Origin: an uncultured Dorea sp.
GTDB lineage: Bacteria > Bacillota > Clostridia > Lachnospirales > Lachnospiraceae
Assembly (NCBI GenBank): GCA_910586965.1
Contig: CAJUMF010000005.1
Location: 1 to 64,000 of the forward strand
Direction: 5' to 3'
Length of the DNA: 64,000 bases
The position numbers were made by a program, and so were the translations under genes. Position 1 is the stretch's first letter. The number at the start of each line of letters is the position of its first letter. The notes below the pieces were generated by a model. It was not told where the DNA came from. It did no database searches and saw only the letters and a program-made list of their open reading frames with translations. Below are positions 25,065 through 33,813 of the stretch, piece after piece.

Positions 25065-25912
25065 TGAAACAGAAAAATAAAGTTGCGGCTGTCACTAACT
25101 GGCCACTTACTATTCTTTTGATAATTGGATGTCTTACTGTTATCTTCCCGCTTTACATGGCGGTAGTGATTGCATTTAAAAAGCCATCGGAGATGACGAA
25201 TGATATTGCCGGAGCATTAAGCCTTCCGAAAAGCTGGAGTCTTGAAAATTTTGCAGAAGCTATGCGTGTCACAGACTTCTGGCATTCTTTGGGATACAGT
25301 GTTATGATTACAGTTATTACTGTAGTGCTGGCCATTGTGATTCACTCTTTGGCTGGATATGCCATCGGCAGGAGTATGGCTAAGAGCAAATTTTACAAAT
25401 TTTCATATCTTTATATTGTCAGCGGTATGTTTGTTCCTTTTGCTATCTTAATGATGCCTTTGGTAAAACAGACTGCACAGATGGGAGTTGATAATTGGGT
25501 TGGCGTTATCTTGTGTTATCTTGTGTTCTATATGCCGATGAATGTAATGCTTTATTCCGGTTATTTAAAAAATATCCCGGTCGCTTTAGAGGAAGCTGCT
25601 TTTGTGGACGGTGCAACTACATGGTCAACTTACTGGAAAGTGATCTTCCCGATCATGGGACCTATGCATGCTACAGTTGCTGTATTGACTGCTTTGGGAA
25701 CATGGAATGATGTTATGACTCCTCTTGTTATCATGTCGGGTACAGGAGCTAATACATTGCCGCTGGCACAGTTGACTTTCCAGACACAATTTGGTACAAA
25801 CTATAATCTGGCATTTGCGTCTTACCTGCTGGCATTGCTGCCAATCTTAATCTTTTATCTGATATGCCAGAAGCAGATTATCAATGGCGTTGTAAACGGC
25901 GCGGTAAAATAA
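25064..25912 (+). CDS. Sugar ABC transporter permease, MalG/LacG type
   Basis: GGAGG sets the start at 25064, overlapping the previous stop by one base (TAATG). The 282-residue protein has six hydrophobic segments and the EAA loop EEAAFVDGATTWSTYWKVIF near residues 180-200. It pairs with the MalF-type permease to form the transmembrane channel for alpha-galactosides. Confidence 0.93.
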   Translation: MKQKNKVAAVTNWPLTILLIIGCLTVIFPLYMAVVIAFKKPSEMTNDIAGALSLPKSWSLENFAEAMRVTDFWHSLGYSVMITVITVVLAIVIHSLAGYAIGRSMAKSKFYKFSYLYIVSGMFVPFAILMMPLVKQTAQMGVDNWVGVILCYLVFYMPMNVMLYSGYLKNIPVALEEAAFVDGATTWSTYWKVIFPIMGPMHATVAVLTALGTWNDVMTPLVIMSGTGANTLPLAQLTFQTQFGTNYNLAFASYLLALLPILIFYLICQKQIINGVVNGAVK

Positions 25913-25934
25913 TACGGCAGTAAAAAGTTATCAT

Positions 25935-25970
25935 ACATCTGGTCTGTTTACGACAGGCCAGGTGTTTTCT
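25935..25970 (+). terminator. Stem-loop between the permease and alpha-galactosidase genes
   Basis: ACATCTGGTCTG (25935-25946) pairs with CAGGCCAGGTGT (25954-25965) with G-T wobbles and is followed by TTTCT. It may be a partial terminator or processing site that lowers alpha-galactosidase expression relative to the importer. Confidence 0.6.
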
Positions 25971-26016
25971 GCATAAATATTATGTGCTGAAATATAGAAT
26001 TGTGAGAGGGCAGATT

Positions 26017-28224
26017 ATGAAATATATTGCTTATAATGAACAAACTAAAGTTTTTACTCTGCGCACAAAGAACAGTATGTATCAGATGCAGGTAGGAGCG
26101 TATGATACATTGACACATCTATACTATGGTGCTGACATCGGGGATACAGAAGCCGCGCATCGAATTATCTGTCTGGACCGCGGTTTTTCAGGAAATCCCT
26201 ATGAAGCGGGGGAGGATCGGACGTTCTCCCTGGATGTGTTGCCGCAGGAGTATTCCGGATACGGAAATGGGGATTACCGGATCAATGCCATGGAGATGAC
26301 CCATGAGGATGGAAGTGACGCAGTTCATCTGCGTTATGAGAGTTACCGCATGATAGAGGGAAAGTACTCACTTAAGGGGCTTCCGTGTATGTTCGGTGAT
26401 GAAAATGAAGCAGAGACTCTGGAGATCACACTGTACGACAGGATTACGAACCTTAAAGTTCATCTGTTATATGGAGTATTCTATGATCTTGATGTGATCA
26501 CCAGGGCAGTTAGAATGGAAAATAAGGGAGAGAAGACGGTTACGATACAGCGTGCCATGTCCATGGAGATGGATTATACCAATAAACATATGGATTTTAT
26601 CCATTTTTATGGAAGGCATACGATGGAGCGTATGACGGAGCGGCTGCCTCTGCACCACGGGGTTCAATCCGTGGAGAGCAAGCGCGGAATGTCCAGTCAT
26701 CAACATAATCCATTTGTGATTTTATGTGACAAGATGACATCGGAAAAACACGGCGACTGTTATGGGTTCGCTCTCGCCTACAGCGGCAATTACCGCTGTG
26801 AGATCGAGGTGGACCAGATGGAGCAGACAAGGCTTGTAATGGGCATACATCCGTATCATTTTTCTTTCCGTTTGAATAGAGGGGATGAGTTTGAGGCCCC
26901 GGAAGTGATTATGGCATATTCCGGTGAAGGGCTGGGAAGACTGTCTCGCATCTATCATGATGCGTACCGTTCCAACCTGATCCGGAGCAAATATGTTAAG
27001 GCCCCCAGGCCGATTCTGGTCAATAACTGGGAGGCAACCTATTTTGATTTTGATGAAGAAAAGCTTTATAAGATTGCGAAAGAGGCGAAGGATATCGGGC
27101 TTGATATGTTTGTTCTCGACGACGGATGGTTTGGAAAGCGGGATACGGATTACTCGGGTCTTGGCGACTGGATCGTGAATGAGGACAAGATCAAGGGAGG
27201 ATTGCCGAAGCTGGTGAAACGTATCAAATCCCTTGGTATGAAGTTCGGTATCTGGATCGAGCCGGAGATGGTGTCGGAAGACAGTAACCTTTACCGGGAG
27301 CATCCCGACTGGGTGCTGCGGATTCCGGAGCGTAACATGACGAGAAGCCGCCATCAGCTTAATCTGGATATCACGAGGAAAGAAGTCCGGGATTATGTGA
27401 TGAAACAGATCTTTGCCGTACTGGATAGCTGCGGCGCCGATTATGTGAAATGGGATATGAACCGAAGTGTGGCGAATGTATATTCTTCAGCGTTGCCGCC
27501 GGAAAGGCAGGGCGAAGTGTTCCACCGCTATGTACTTGGCGTGTATGAGATGATGGAGCAGCTTGTGACCAGGTATCCGGATCTTCTGTTTGAGAACTGC
27601 TGCGGAGGAGGCGGAAGATTTGATGCGGGAATGCTATATTATTCACCGCAGATCTGGTGCAGTGATAATACGGATGCCATTGACCGCTTAAAGATCCAGT
27701 ACGGGACATCCTTTGGTTATCCAATAAGCACTATGGGCGCGCATGTCAGTGTATGTCCGAACCACCAGACCGGGCGCACGACACCGTTTGAGACCAGGGC
27801 GGTAGTTGCAAGCGCAGGAACGTTTGGCTATGAGCTTGATCTTGAGCATCTTACGAAAGAAGAAAAAGACCTTGCGAAAAAGCAGATTTTGGAGTATAAA
27901 GAAATGGAGCACCTGGTTCAGACAGGTGATTATTACCGTTTATCCAATCCTTATAAGAATGATGATTATGTTATCTGGCAGTTTGTCTCCAAAGATAAAA
28001 AAGAGGCTGTTGTCAACGGTGTTCAATTAAGAAATGAAGCAAATCCGCATATTCATTTGATCTATCTGGAAGGGCTAGAGCCGTATGAACACTACAAAGA
28101 CACAGCTACGGGAGAAGTTTATACCGGTGCCGCATTAATGAAGGCAGGGATACCGCTTCCGGTAGGTGCAGGAGATTATCAGCCGATAAAATTCCGTTTT
28201 ATTATGACTTGGCCGATAACCTAA
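26017..28224 (+). CDS. Alpha-galactosidase, GH36
   Basis: The start at 26017 (GAGAGGG upstream) gives 735 residues, the usual size for this family. It has the N-terminal beta-sandwich, then a barrel with FVLDDGWFGKRDTDYSGLGD. The nucleophile is D480 in YVKWDMNRS and the acid/base is D550 in WCSDNTDAIDRL, positions matching bacterial GH36 tetramers. It cleaves alpha-1,6-galactosides such as melibiose and raffinose. There is no signal peptide, so hydrolysis is cytoplasmic after ABC import. It completes the AraC-controlled cluster. Confidence 0.95.
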   Translation: MKYIAYNEQTKVFTLRTKNSMYQMQVGAYDTLTHLYYGADIGDTEAAHRIICLDRGFSGNPYEAGEDRTFSLDVLPQEYSGYGNGDYRINAMEMTHEDGSDAVHLRYESYRMIEGKYSLKGLPCMFGDENEAETLEITLYDRITNLKVHLLYGVFYDLDVITRAVRMENKGEKTVTIQRAMSMEMDYTNKHMDFIHFYGRHTMERMTERLPLHHGVQSVESKRGMSSHQHNPFVILCDKMTSEKHGDCYGFALAYSGNYRCEIEVDQMEQTRLVMGIHPYHFSFRLNRGDEFEAPEVIMAYSGEGLGRLSRIYHDAYRSNLIRSKYVKAPRPILVNNWEATYFDFDEEKLYKIAKEAKDIGLDMFVLDDGWFGKRDTDYSGLGDWIVNEDKIKGGLPKLVKRIKSLGMKFGIWIEPEMVSEDSNLYREHPDWVLRIPERNMTRSRHQLNLDITRKEVRDYVMKQIFAVLDSCGADYVKWDMNRSVANVYSSALPPERQGEVFHRYVLGVYEMMEQLVTRYPDLLFENCCGGGGRFDAGMLYYSPQIWCSDNTDAIDRLKIQYGTSFGYPISTMGAHVSVCPNHQTGRTTPFETRAVVASAGTFGYELDLEHLTKEEKDLAKKQILEYKEMEHLVQTGDYYRLSNPYKNDDYVIWQFVSKDKKEAVVNGVQLRNEANPHIHLIYLEGLEPYEHYKDTATGEVYTGAALMKAGIPLPVGAGDYQPIKFRFIMTWPIT

Positions 28225-28247
28225 TTTTTGTAGTGCATATCTATGGG

Positions 28248-28293
28248 GAACAGCCGGGGCAGACAACTGCACCGGCTGTTCTCTGTTACTTTT
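28248..28293 (+). terminator. Terminator after the alpha-galactosidase gene
   Basis: GAACAGCCGG (28248-28257) pairs perfectly with CCGGCTGTTC (28272-28281) and is followed by a T-rich stretch ending TTTTT at 28293. Confidence 0.8.
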
Positions 28294-28360
28294 TCAGTGA
28301 CCCTGTTGACGCTTATTTTCTGATTTGCTAAAATAGATTCCATAGGGAAGGAGGTAAAGT

Positions 28361-29428
28361 ATGCCGGATTTAACATTTGGGGAGCAGGTAAAGATTGTCC
28401 TCGGCAGAAAAGGGATGACAATTAAAGAGCTTGCGGAAATGATTGAACAGCGTACAGATAAAAAGATGTCGAGGCAGAATCTCACGCAGAGACTGGGGAG
28501 GGATAATTTCCAGGAACAGGATATGCGGATGATCGCCTCTATTTTAGAATGTCCGTTCAAACTTGATATTCTTGGTGAAGATACTCCGGACGAAGCAGAC
28601 CAGAAGGCAGTTGAGCAAGAGGCGGTAACTACAGAGGAAGCGGATGAAGGAACGAAAGAAGCAGAAAGGACCGCCGTCGAAGAGCAGGAGATGGAGAACG
28701 GGGACGCAGATGAGGATGAGACAGATGTTGTGACAGATGAGGACGAGACGGCAGCCTTGCCCGATGAGGATGTGCAGGATGAAAGTTCCGGCAGAGATAT
28801 TACAGTGGGAGAGTTTCTTGAGATTCGCAAGAGTTCCGGGGAATCGGCACAGGAGCAGTTGATGCAGGAGCTTCTTGCGGAGATGGACTCTATAGAGCGG
28901 GAGGACCGGGAGAGAAATATAGCATGGGAAAGACGCCGTAAAAAAAGGGAGCAACAGGAAGCTGAGAAAAAAGCGGAGAAGAAAGGCGGATGGATGTCAC
29001 ATCTGCCCTTTAGAAAACGCGAAGAAGACCCGAAGCCGCAAGAGTATTCTGAGGAAGAAGAGGAAATCCCTGATACACAAGAACAAGAAGTTTACGAAGA
29101 AGCAGATGAACAGGAGAAAAATGAAGAGCCGGAAAATACATTTTCAGAACGGTTAAAGGAATATACAGGGCCGGACAATGACGTTCAGGACCAGATATAT
29201 GAAGATGAAGAGGAAGATCTTGAGGCGGGGGATGTGAATCCCTATACTGGAAGAGAATATTTTTCAAATAGTGTTCGGATGCATCCGAAGCGTATTGGAT
29301 ATGTGCAGGTATATAACAGGAAAGACCATAAATGGACGGATATGACAGAATGGGCGTTTTTAGGATATCAGGAGCGGAAAAAGATGCTGCTTGGAAAGGA
29401 TTATGAACCGCCGGTTTATCTCGATTAA
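28361..29428 (+). CDS. XRE-like HTH protein with long acidic region, unknown function
   Basis: The 355-residue protein has an N-terminal helix-turn-helix of about 72 residues (KGMTIKELAEMIEQRTDKK, then MSRQNLTQRLGRDNFQEQDM). A low-complexity acidic region of roughly 200 residues follows, broken by a basic stretch near 190-220. The C-terminus is a conserved-looking block (NPYTGREYFSNSVRMHPKRI to the end). I do not recognise the full architecture. A DNA-binding role is likely from the HTH; the rest is open. It precedes dgt by 8 bp, so they probably form one transcript. Confidence 0.6.
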   Translation: MPDLTFGEQVKIVLGRKGMTIKELAEMIEQRTDKKMSRQNLTQRLGRDNFQEQDMRMIASILECPFKLDILGEDTPDEADQKAVEQEAVTTEEADEGTKEAERTAVEEQEMENGDADEDETDVVTDEDETAALPDEDVQDESSGRDITVGEFLEIRKSSGESAQEQLMQELLAEMDSIEREDRERNIAWERRRKKREQQEAEKKAEKKGGWMSHLPFRKREEDPKPQEYSEEEEEIPDTQEQEVYEEADEQEKNEEPENTFSERLKEYTGPDNDVQDQIYEDEEEDLEAGDVNPYTGREYFSNSVRMHPKRIGYVQVYNRKDHKWTDMTEWAFLGYQERKKMLLGKDYEPPVYLD

Positions 29429-29436
29429 GGAGTGTT

Positions 29437-30858
29437 ATGGATTGGAGACAGTTACTATCAACGAAGAGAAGCAGAGGTGTGTCAGGACGACGCGGGGCAG
29501 GAAGCGATCTGAGAAGTGAGTTCGAGAAAGATTACCAGAGGATCATTGGGAGTGCTTCATTTCGAAGGCTGCAGGATAAGACGCAGGTGTTCCCTTTAGA
29601 TAAAAGTGACTTTATCCGCACCAGGCTCACACATTCTCTGGAAGTATCTTCTTTTGCGAAGTCCCTGGGGCAGAATATTGGTGAGAATATACTGGCTTAC
29701 CACAGGGAATCCGGGTTTACGCCTCGAATGAAAGAAGACATCTGCAATATTCTGCAATGTGCAGGGCTGATTCATGATATCGGGAATCCGCCCTTTGGTC
29801 ATTTTGGAGAAGTAGAGATCAGGGAATGGTTTGAAAGAGAGCTTCCGGTGCGTCAGTTTCGGGGAGTGCCCATTGCCAAGGTTTTGCCGGAACAGATGCG
29901 GCAAGATCTGTATCATTTTGAGGGAAATGCACAGGCTTTAAGGCTTGTGACAAAGCTTCATTTCCTGGTGGATGATAATGGTATGAACTTAACCTATGCT
30001 CTTCTTGGTACGATGATCAAATATCCGGTATCGTCTGTACAGATTGACAGACGTTCCGGTGACATCAAAGATAAGAAGATGGGCTATTATTATGCAGATA
30101 AAGACATTTTTGAGGATATCCAGAGGGAGACGGGGACGTTTGGTAAGCGGCATCCTCTGACGTTTATTCTTGAGGCGGCAGATGATATTGCCTATAAGAC
30201 AGCAGACATTGAAGATGCTTTTGTAAAGGGATTTATCAGTTACAATCGTCTCTTGGAGGAACTTAAGGAGCTTCAAATGCTGTACAGGCAGGAGGGAACG
30301 GGTGCTTTTTATCCGGCAGATAAGCTGGAAGAGATATATCTGGTAGGGAAGGAGCGGCATGTGGATAATCCGGAGGAATTTGCTGTTAAAAATTGGATTG
30401 TGAGAGTACAGGGATTTTTGCTTAATTGTGCGACTTATGGATTTACCTCCAATTACGGGGCAATTATGAGCGGAACATACAAGCATGATTTGTTCTATCA
30501 TACATTTGCAGACAAGCTCATGGATTTGCTCGGTGATTTCGCATTTCGGGAGGTATTTACTTCTGATGCAATATATCGCATGGAAGTGTCGGAGTCTGCA
30601 ATGATCGATTACCTGATGGACAGATTTGTGTCGGCGGCTGTAAAGTATGATGACAGCACGCAGAAGCTTGGAACGATTGAGTCGCGGATGATCTGGTTTA
30701 TCTCCGATAATTATAAGAATGCTTATCACAGGCAGGCAAGAGGAAAGCCGGAGGCGGAAAAGCTCTATCTCCGTCTTCTCCTGGCAACGGATTATATCTG
30801 TGGTATGACGGACAGCTATGCCAAAAGGCTGTATCAGGAATTGAATGCAATGGTGTGA
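29437..30858 (+). CDS. dgt: dGTP triphosphohydrolase (HD superfamily)
   Basis: The 473-residue protein has the Dgt signature: DYQRIIGSASFRRLQDKTQV at the N-terminus, RTRLTHSLEVSSFAKS with the first HD-domain histidine, and CAGLIHDIGNPPFGHFGE with H113-D114 metal ligands. It then has HFEGNAQALRL and ADDIAYKTADIEDAF, completing the metal site. It hydrolyses dGTP (and perhaps other dNTPs) to the nucleoside and triphosphate, tuning dNTP pools. Length fits the family. Confidence 0.93.
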   Translation: MDWRQLLSTKRSRGVSGRRGAGSDLRSEFEKDYQRIIGSASFRRLQDKTQVFPLDKSDFIRTRLTHSLEVSSFAKSLGQNIGENILAYHRESGFTPRMKEDICNILQCAGLIHDIGNPPFGHFGEVEIREWFERELPVRQFRGVPIAKVLPEQMRQDLYHFEGNAQALRLVTKLHFLVDDNGMNLTYALLGTMIKYPVSSVQIDRRSGDIKDKKMGYYYADKDIFEDIQRETGTFGKRHPLTFILEAADDIAYKTADIEDAFVKGFISYNRLLEELKELQMLYRQEGTGAFYPADKLEEIYLVGKERHVDNPEEFAVKNWIVRVQGFLLNCATYGFTSNYGAIMSGTYKHDLFYHTFADKLMDLLGDFAFREVFTSDAIYRMEVSESAMIDYLMDRFVSAAVKYDDSTQKLGTIESRMIWFISDNYKNAYHRQARGKPEAEKLYLRLLLATDYICGMTDSYAKRLYQELNAMV

Positions 30859-30949
30859 CAAAAAGAATAATAAATAATTTAATTTTAGGAATGAACGGCG
30901 TACACAGCGAATAGATTATGATGAATAAAGCTAGAATGGAAGTGGAATA

Positions 30950-31921
30950 TTGAAACGATTTATTCGCTATTTGTACGAATATGAGCAGGAAAAACGTATG
31001 CGCAATGTCGGCTTCGTGAAGGTAGAGCAGGGAGAGGATGAGTGTATGGTTCACATACACGGAAAGGGACTGCGGATGGGCAGTGAAACAAGCTTACAGA
31101 TCTACCTGCTCTTTGAAGAGGCCGGAACATGCTTTGGTATCTGGCAAGGCGAGGCAGATAATATCAATCCTGCTGTGAATGAGTGCATCAGTTATACAGC
31201 GGAAGAAACAGGAACTCCGGAAATCTACGGAAAAGTAAATGGTATCGTCCTGGAGAACAGAGACGGGCGGCGCTATGCAGCGCTTTGGAACGATACCCAG
31301 ATGGATGTATCTAACATGCAGATCTGGAGAGCGGAAGAGAGCGAAGGCAGTAGAGAGAGCAAGGAATCAAAGGAGCCGGAAGAAGAACCAGAACAAATAG
31401 CCGGGATGGCGGAAGAAGAACCAGAACAGACAGCCGGGATGGCGGAAGAAGAACCAGAACAGACAGCCGGGGTGGCGGACGAACAATCTGAACAAACGGA
31501 AGAGATACAGGAAACAGGTGATATTATGGAGGCAGTGCCTGCGATTCGCAGCGAGGATATCTTTTTTTCGGAAGAGGAAGGAAAAACGGATGTCCGTAGG
31601 GGATGGCGGACGAAAAAGATCCAGCGCACGGAGCTTGCAAAGCTTGCCCGCTGTGAATGGCGCCTGGCAAATAATAATTTCCTTTTACACGGATATTATA
31701 ATTACCACCATTTGATTATTCTTGAGAGAGAAGAGCAAGTTATGCTGGGTGTTCCGGGAATATATCATGAGAAAGAGGCCGCAGCGGCGGGAGCCTTTGG
31801 TTTTGTGGAGTTTATCGCAAGAGACAGGCTTGATATCAAGCTGAGCCCGGAAGAATGCAATGAGGAACATCCTTTTGGATATTGGTGCAGACCGGTGAAA
31901 CGGGCATTTAAGTGGGATTAA
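30950..31921 (+). CDS. Conserved protein of unknown function with acidic repeat linker (DUF6128-like)
   Basis: The TTG at 30950 is the likely start (weak GGAAGTGGAA upstream). The 323-residue protein has an N-terminal domain (KRFIRYLYEYEQEKRMRNVG, then GEDECMVHIHGKGLRMG), a middle linker of three 11-residue EEEPEQTAGMA repeats, and a C-terminal domain (CEWRLANNNFLLHGYYNYHH to FGYWCRPVK). I associate this layout with the DUF6128 family seen in Lachnospiraceae, but am not certain. No signal peptide or membrane segment is visible. It is followed 18 bp later by tadA. Confidence 0.6.
   Translation: MKRFIRYLYEYEQEKRMRNVGFVKVEQGEDECMVHIHGKGLRMGSETSLQIYLLFEEAGTCFGIWQGEADNINPAVNECISYTAEETGTPEIYGKVNGIVLENRDGRRYAALWNDTQMDVSNMQIWRAEESEGSRESKESKEPEEEPEQIAGMAEEEPEQTAGMAEEEPEQTAGVADEQSEQTEEIQETGDIMEAVPAIRSEDIFFSEEEGKTDVRRGWRTKKIQRTELAKLARCEWRLANNNFLLHGYYNYHHLIILEREEQVMLGVPGIYHEKEAAAAGAFGFVEFIARDRLDIKLSPEECNEEHPFGYWCRPVKRAFKWD
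31379..31477 (+). repeat. Three 33-bp tandem repeats within the DUF6128-like gene
   Basis: Units at 31379-31411, 31412-31444 and 31445-31477 are nearly identical and encode EEEPEQ(I/T)AG(M/V)A. Being a multiple of three, copy-number change would keep the frame. A degenerate fourth unit (ADEQSEQTEE) follows. Confidence 0.9.
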
Positions 31922-31939
31922 AAGTGACGGGGTAAAACA

Positions 31940-32419
31940 ATGCAGAGTACGGATGAGAAATATATGAAAGAAGCGATCAAGCAGGCAAAGAAAGCCTATG
32001 TACTTGGCGAAACACCGATTGGTTGTGTGATCGTATATCAGGATAAGATCATAGGGCGTGGATATAACCGCAGAACAATTGATAAAAATACATTGGCACA
32101 TGCGGAACTGATCGCGATCAAAAAGGCCAGTAAGAAGGTAGGTGACTGGCGTCTGGAGGGATGTACGATGTATGTTACTCTTGAGCCGTGCCAGATGTGT
32201 GCCGGGGCAATCGTGCAGTCCAGAATGACGAGGGTTGTGGTGGGGTGCATGAATCCCAAGGCGGGATGTGCCGGTTCTATTCTGAATCTGTTGCAGATGC
32301 CGGAGTTTAATCATCAGGCAGAACTTACAATAGGGATTCTTGAGGAGGAATGCAGCCAGATGATGAAGTCTTTTTTTAAAGAGCTGCGGGAGAAGAAAAA
32401 GAAAGATAGTATAACATAA
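31940..32419 (+). CDS. tadA: tRNA-specific adenosine deaminase
   Basis: The 159-residue protein has the zinc-dependent deaminase motifs HAE at residues 54-56 and PCQMCAGA with C84 and C87 as zinc ligands; E56 is the proton shuttle. It converts A34 to inosine in tRNA-Arg(ACG), needed to read CGN codons. The tadA/SRP RNA neighbourhood is ancestral in Firmicutes, although here the SRP RNA is on the opposite strand and converges on tadA. Confidence 0.93.
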   Translation: MQSTDEKYMKEAIKQAKKAYVLGETPIGCVIVYQDKIIGRGYNRRTIDKNTLAHAELIAIKKASKKVGDWRLEGCTMYVTLEPCQMCAGAIVQSRMTRVVVGCMNPKAGCAGSILNLLQMPEFNHQAELTIGILEEECSQMMKSFFKELREKKKKDSIT

Positions 32420-32436
32420 AATGGTAAGCTTATTTT

Positions 32437-32699
32437 ATGTGCGTTACGCTTCGAACCTACATTCACAGACGTTACCTTGGCAGTTAACTCAGTCCAGGCA
32501 CCCTCACGGCACCCGGGAGGTTCTGCTTAGTGCTGCTTCGTTCCCGATCTGACACGGTTCACAGATTCCCGTCGCGTAAGACCCAGGCCTCAACGCCACT
32601 TTCCAAGGGCAGCTCTGCAAATACAGGCCCTCTGCGTAACATCACCCCTGCTATAGCGGATTGCAGGTATAAGGTACCGCTAACACCCCGGCTGCACAT
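32437..32699 (-). ncRNA. ffs: Signal recognition particle RNA, large (Alu-containing) bacterial type
   Basis: On the minus strand, the 263-nt transcript has AUGUGC at the 5' end pairing with GCACAU at the 3' end. It has the Alu-domain motif CUGCAAUCCGCUAUAGCAGG and the S-domain SRP54-binding segment GUGUCAGAUCGGGAACGAAG followed by CAGC. These are the diagnostic parts of the Bacillus-type SRP RNA. A consensus promoter precedes it. The RNA assembles with Ffh to target nascent membrane proteins. The 3' end lies next to a hairpin shared with the end of tadA (around 32414-32440). Confidence 0.95.
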
Positions 32700-32705
32700 T
32701 TTTAT

Positions 32706-32734
32706 ATTTTACTGCATCTTTAGTTAAATGTCAA
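32706..32734 (-). promoter_or_regulatory. Sigma-A promoter of the SRP RNA
   Basis: Read on the minus strand, TTGACA (32729-32734) and TAAAAT (32706-32711) are separated by exactly 17 bp. The predicted transcript starts about 6-7 bp later, at the base of the SRP RNA terminal helix. Confidence 0.88.
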
Positions 32735-32741
32735 TTGAAGC

Positions 32742-32770
32742 TTGACATTTTCTAAAGGGTGATTTATGAT
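32742..32770 (+). promoter_or_regulatory. Sigma-A promoter of the TPP riboswitch-thiT unit
   Basis: TTGACA (32742-32747) and TATGAT (32765-32770) have a 17-bp spacer. This -35 is only 7 bp from the -35 of the divergent SRP RNA promoter, so the two polymerases would compete for the same DNA. Confidence 0.85.
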
Positions 32771-32802
32771 AAATTTTGTAAAATTTCATATGATTGATGA
32801 CA

Positions 32803-32886
32803 AGGGAGCTTGTATGGAGCAGGCTGAGAGTGGGCTGACACCGCCCAGACCTATAACCTGATTTGGATAATGCCAACGTAGGGACG
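32803..32886 (+). promoter_or_regulatory. TPP (THI-box) riboswitch
   Basis: The conserved core is present in order: GGAGCAGGCTGAGAGTGGGC, then ACCTATAACCTGATTTGG and ATAATGCCAACGTAGGGA. These match the THI-element consensus (CUGAGA ... ACCUGAUxxGGAUAAUxCCxxCGxAGGGA). It should bind thiamine pyrophosphate and turn off the downstream thiT transporter when thiamine is plentiful. Confidence 0.95.
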
Positions 32887-32904
32887 CGTTATGAGAGATA
32901 TTAT

Positions 32905-32943
32905 ATCTCCTTTGTCTTCAATCGAAGATAAAGGAGGTATTTT
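32905..32943 (+). terminator. thiT: Riboswitch expression platform: hairpin that contains the thiT RBS
   Basis: ATCTCCTTTGTCTTC (32905-32919) pairs with GAAGATAAAGGAGGT (32924-32938) with one G-T pair, followed by ATTTTT. The right arm is the thiT Shine-Dalgarno AAGGAGG (32931-32937). The structure can act as an RBS sequestor and, with its T-tail, possibly as a terminator. Confidence 0.75.
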
Positions 32944-32944
32944 T

Positions 32945-33613
32945 ATGTTTCAGTTTTTAGTAAATGCAGAAGGCGGCCTGACCGGCGTCGGTTATGTGGT
33001 ATGTGTTGTGGCGGGGATTGTCCTGTTTTTGCTGGCAATCATCTTCGCGGGGAGAGGTTCGGAGAAAAGGAAGATGACCACAAGGCAGCTTGTATTCTGT
33101 GCGATGGCGATGGCGCTTGCGTTTGTGACATCGTATATCAAGATTTTCGAGATGCCCTGGGGCGGCAGTGTGACACTGTGCAGTATGCTTTTTATTGTGC
33201 TGGTCGCAAACTGGTACGGGGTGAAGACGGGGATTTTAGTAGGGCTTGCCTATAGTATCCTGCAGTTTATCCAGGAGCCGTTTATATTGTCCTTTTTCCA
33301 AGTATGCTGCGATTATTTTTTCGCTTTTGCAGCTCTCGGTATTGCCGGGCTCTTTGCGAAGCGGTCAAATGGTCTGGTAAAGGGCTATATAGCGGCGGTG
33401 CTGGCGAGAGGGGCATTTCATTCCCTTGGCGGGTATCTTTACTGGATGGACTATATGCCGGAAAATTTCCCGCAGTCACTCCGGAGCATTTATCCGATTG
33501 CATATAATTACAGCTATCTTCTGGCAGAGGGAATCATTACCGTGTTAATCTTGATGATACCGGCGGTTGCGGATGCGCTTAACCAGGTGAAGAAAACGGC
33601 TGTTGAAATCTAA
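32945..33613 (+). CDS. thiT: Thiamine ECF transporter S component
   Basis: The start at ATG 32945 follows AAGGAGG. The 222-residue protein has six to seven hydrophobic segments; the ThiT part starts at about residue 44 (TRQLVFCAMAMALAFVTSYI) and holds the conserved EMPWGGSVTLCSML and SFFQVCCDYFFAFAALGIAG segments. One additional N-terminal hydrophobic segment (GYVVCVVAGIVLFLLAIIF) is unusual for the family. It captures thiamine and docks to a shared ECF energising module encoded elsewhere. The TPP riboswitch directly upstream confirms the substrate. Confidence 0.93.
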   Translation: MFQFLVNAEGGLTGVGYVVCVVAGIVLFLLAIIFAGRGSEKRKMTTRQLVFCAMAMALAFVTSYIKIFEMPWGGSVTLCSMLFIVLVANWYGVKTGILVGLAYSILQFIQEPFILSFFQVCCDYFFAFAALGIAGLFAKRSNGLVKGYIAAVLARGAFHSLGGYLYWMDYMPENFPQSLRSIYPIAYNYSYLLAEGIITVLILMIPAVADALNQVKKTAVEI

Positions 33614-33813
33614 AGAGACAATCTGGAGATGAGTTTTTGCTATTGTGCATAAATTAACGTTAAAAATACCGCATTATTGCGACAAATATAACAATACTGA
33701 TGGAAAAATATCAATTGTATACAAACATGGGAATGTATGATATGGTTGACAATGGATATGTCATACTATGTACTTTCTCTGTAGAGGAGAGGGTAGGAAA
33801 GAGAGGAAAAACT

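Noticed and set aside
32530..32727. Plus-strand 65-residue open frame
   Set aside because: It lies across the SRP RNA on the opposite strand and has no ribosome site.
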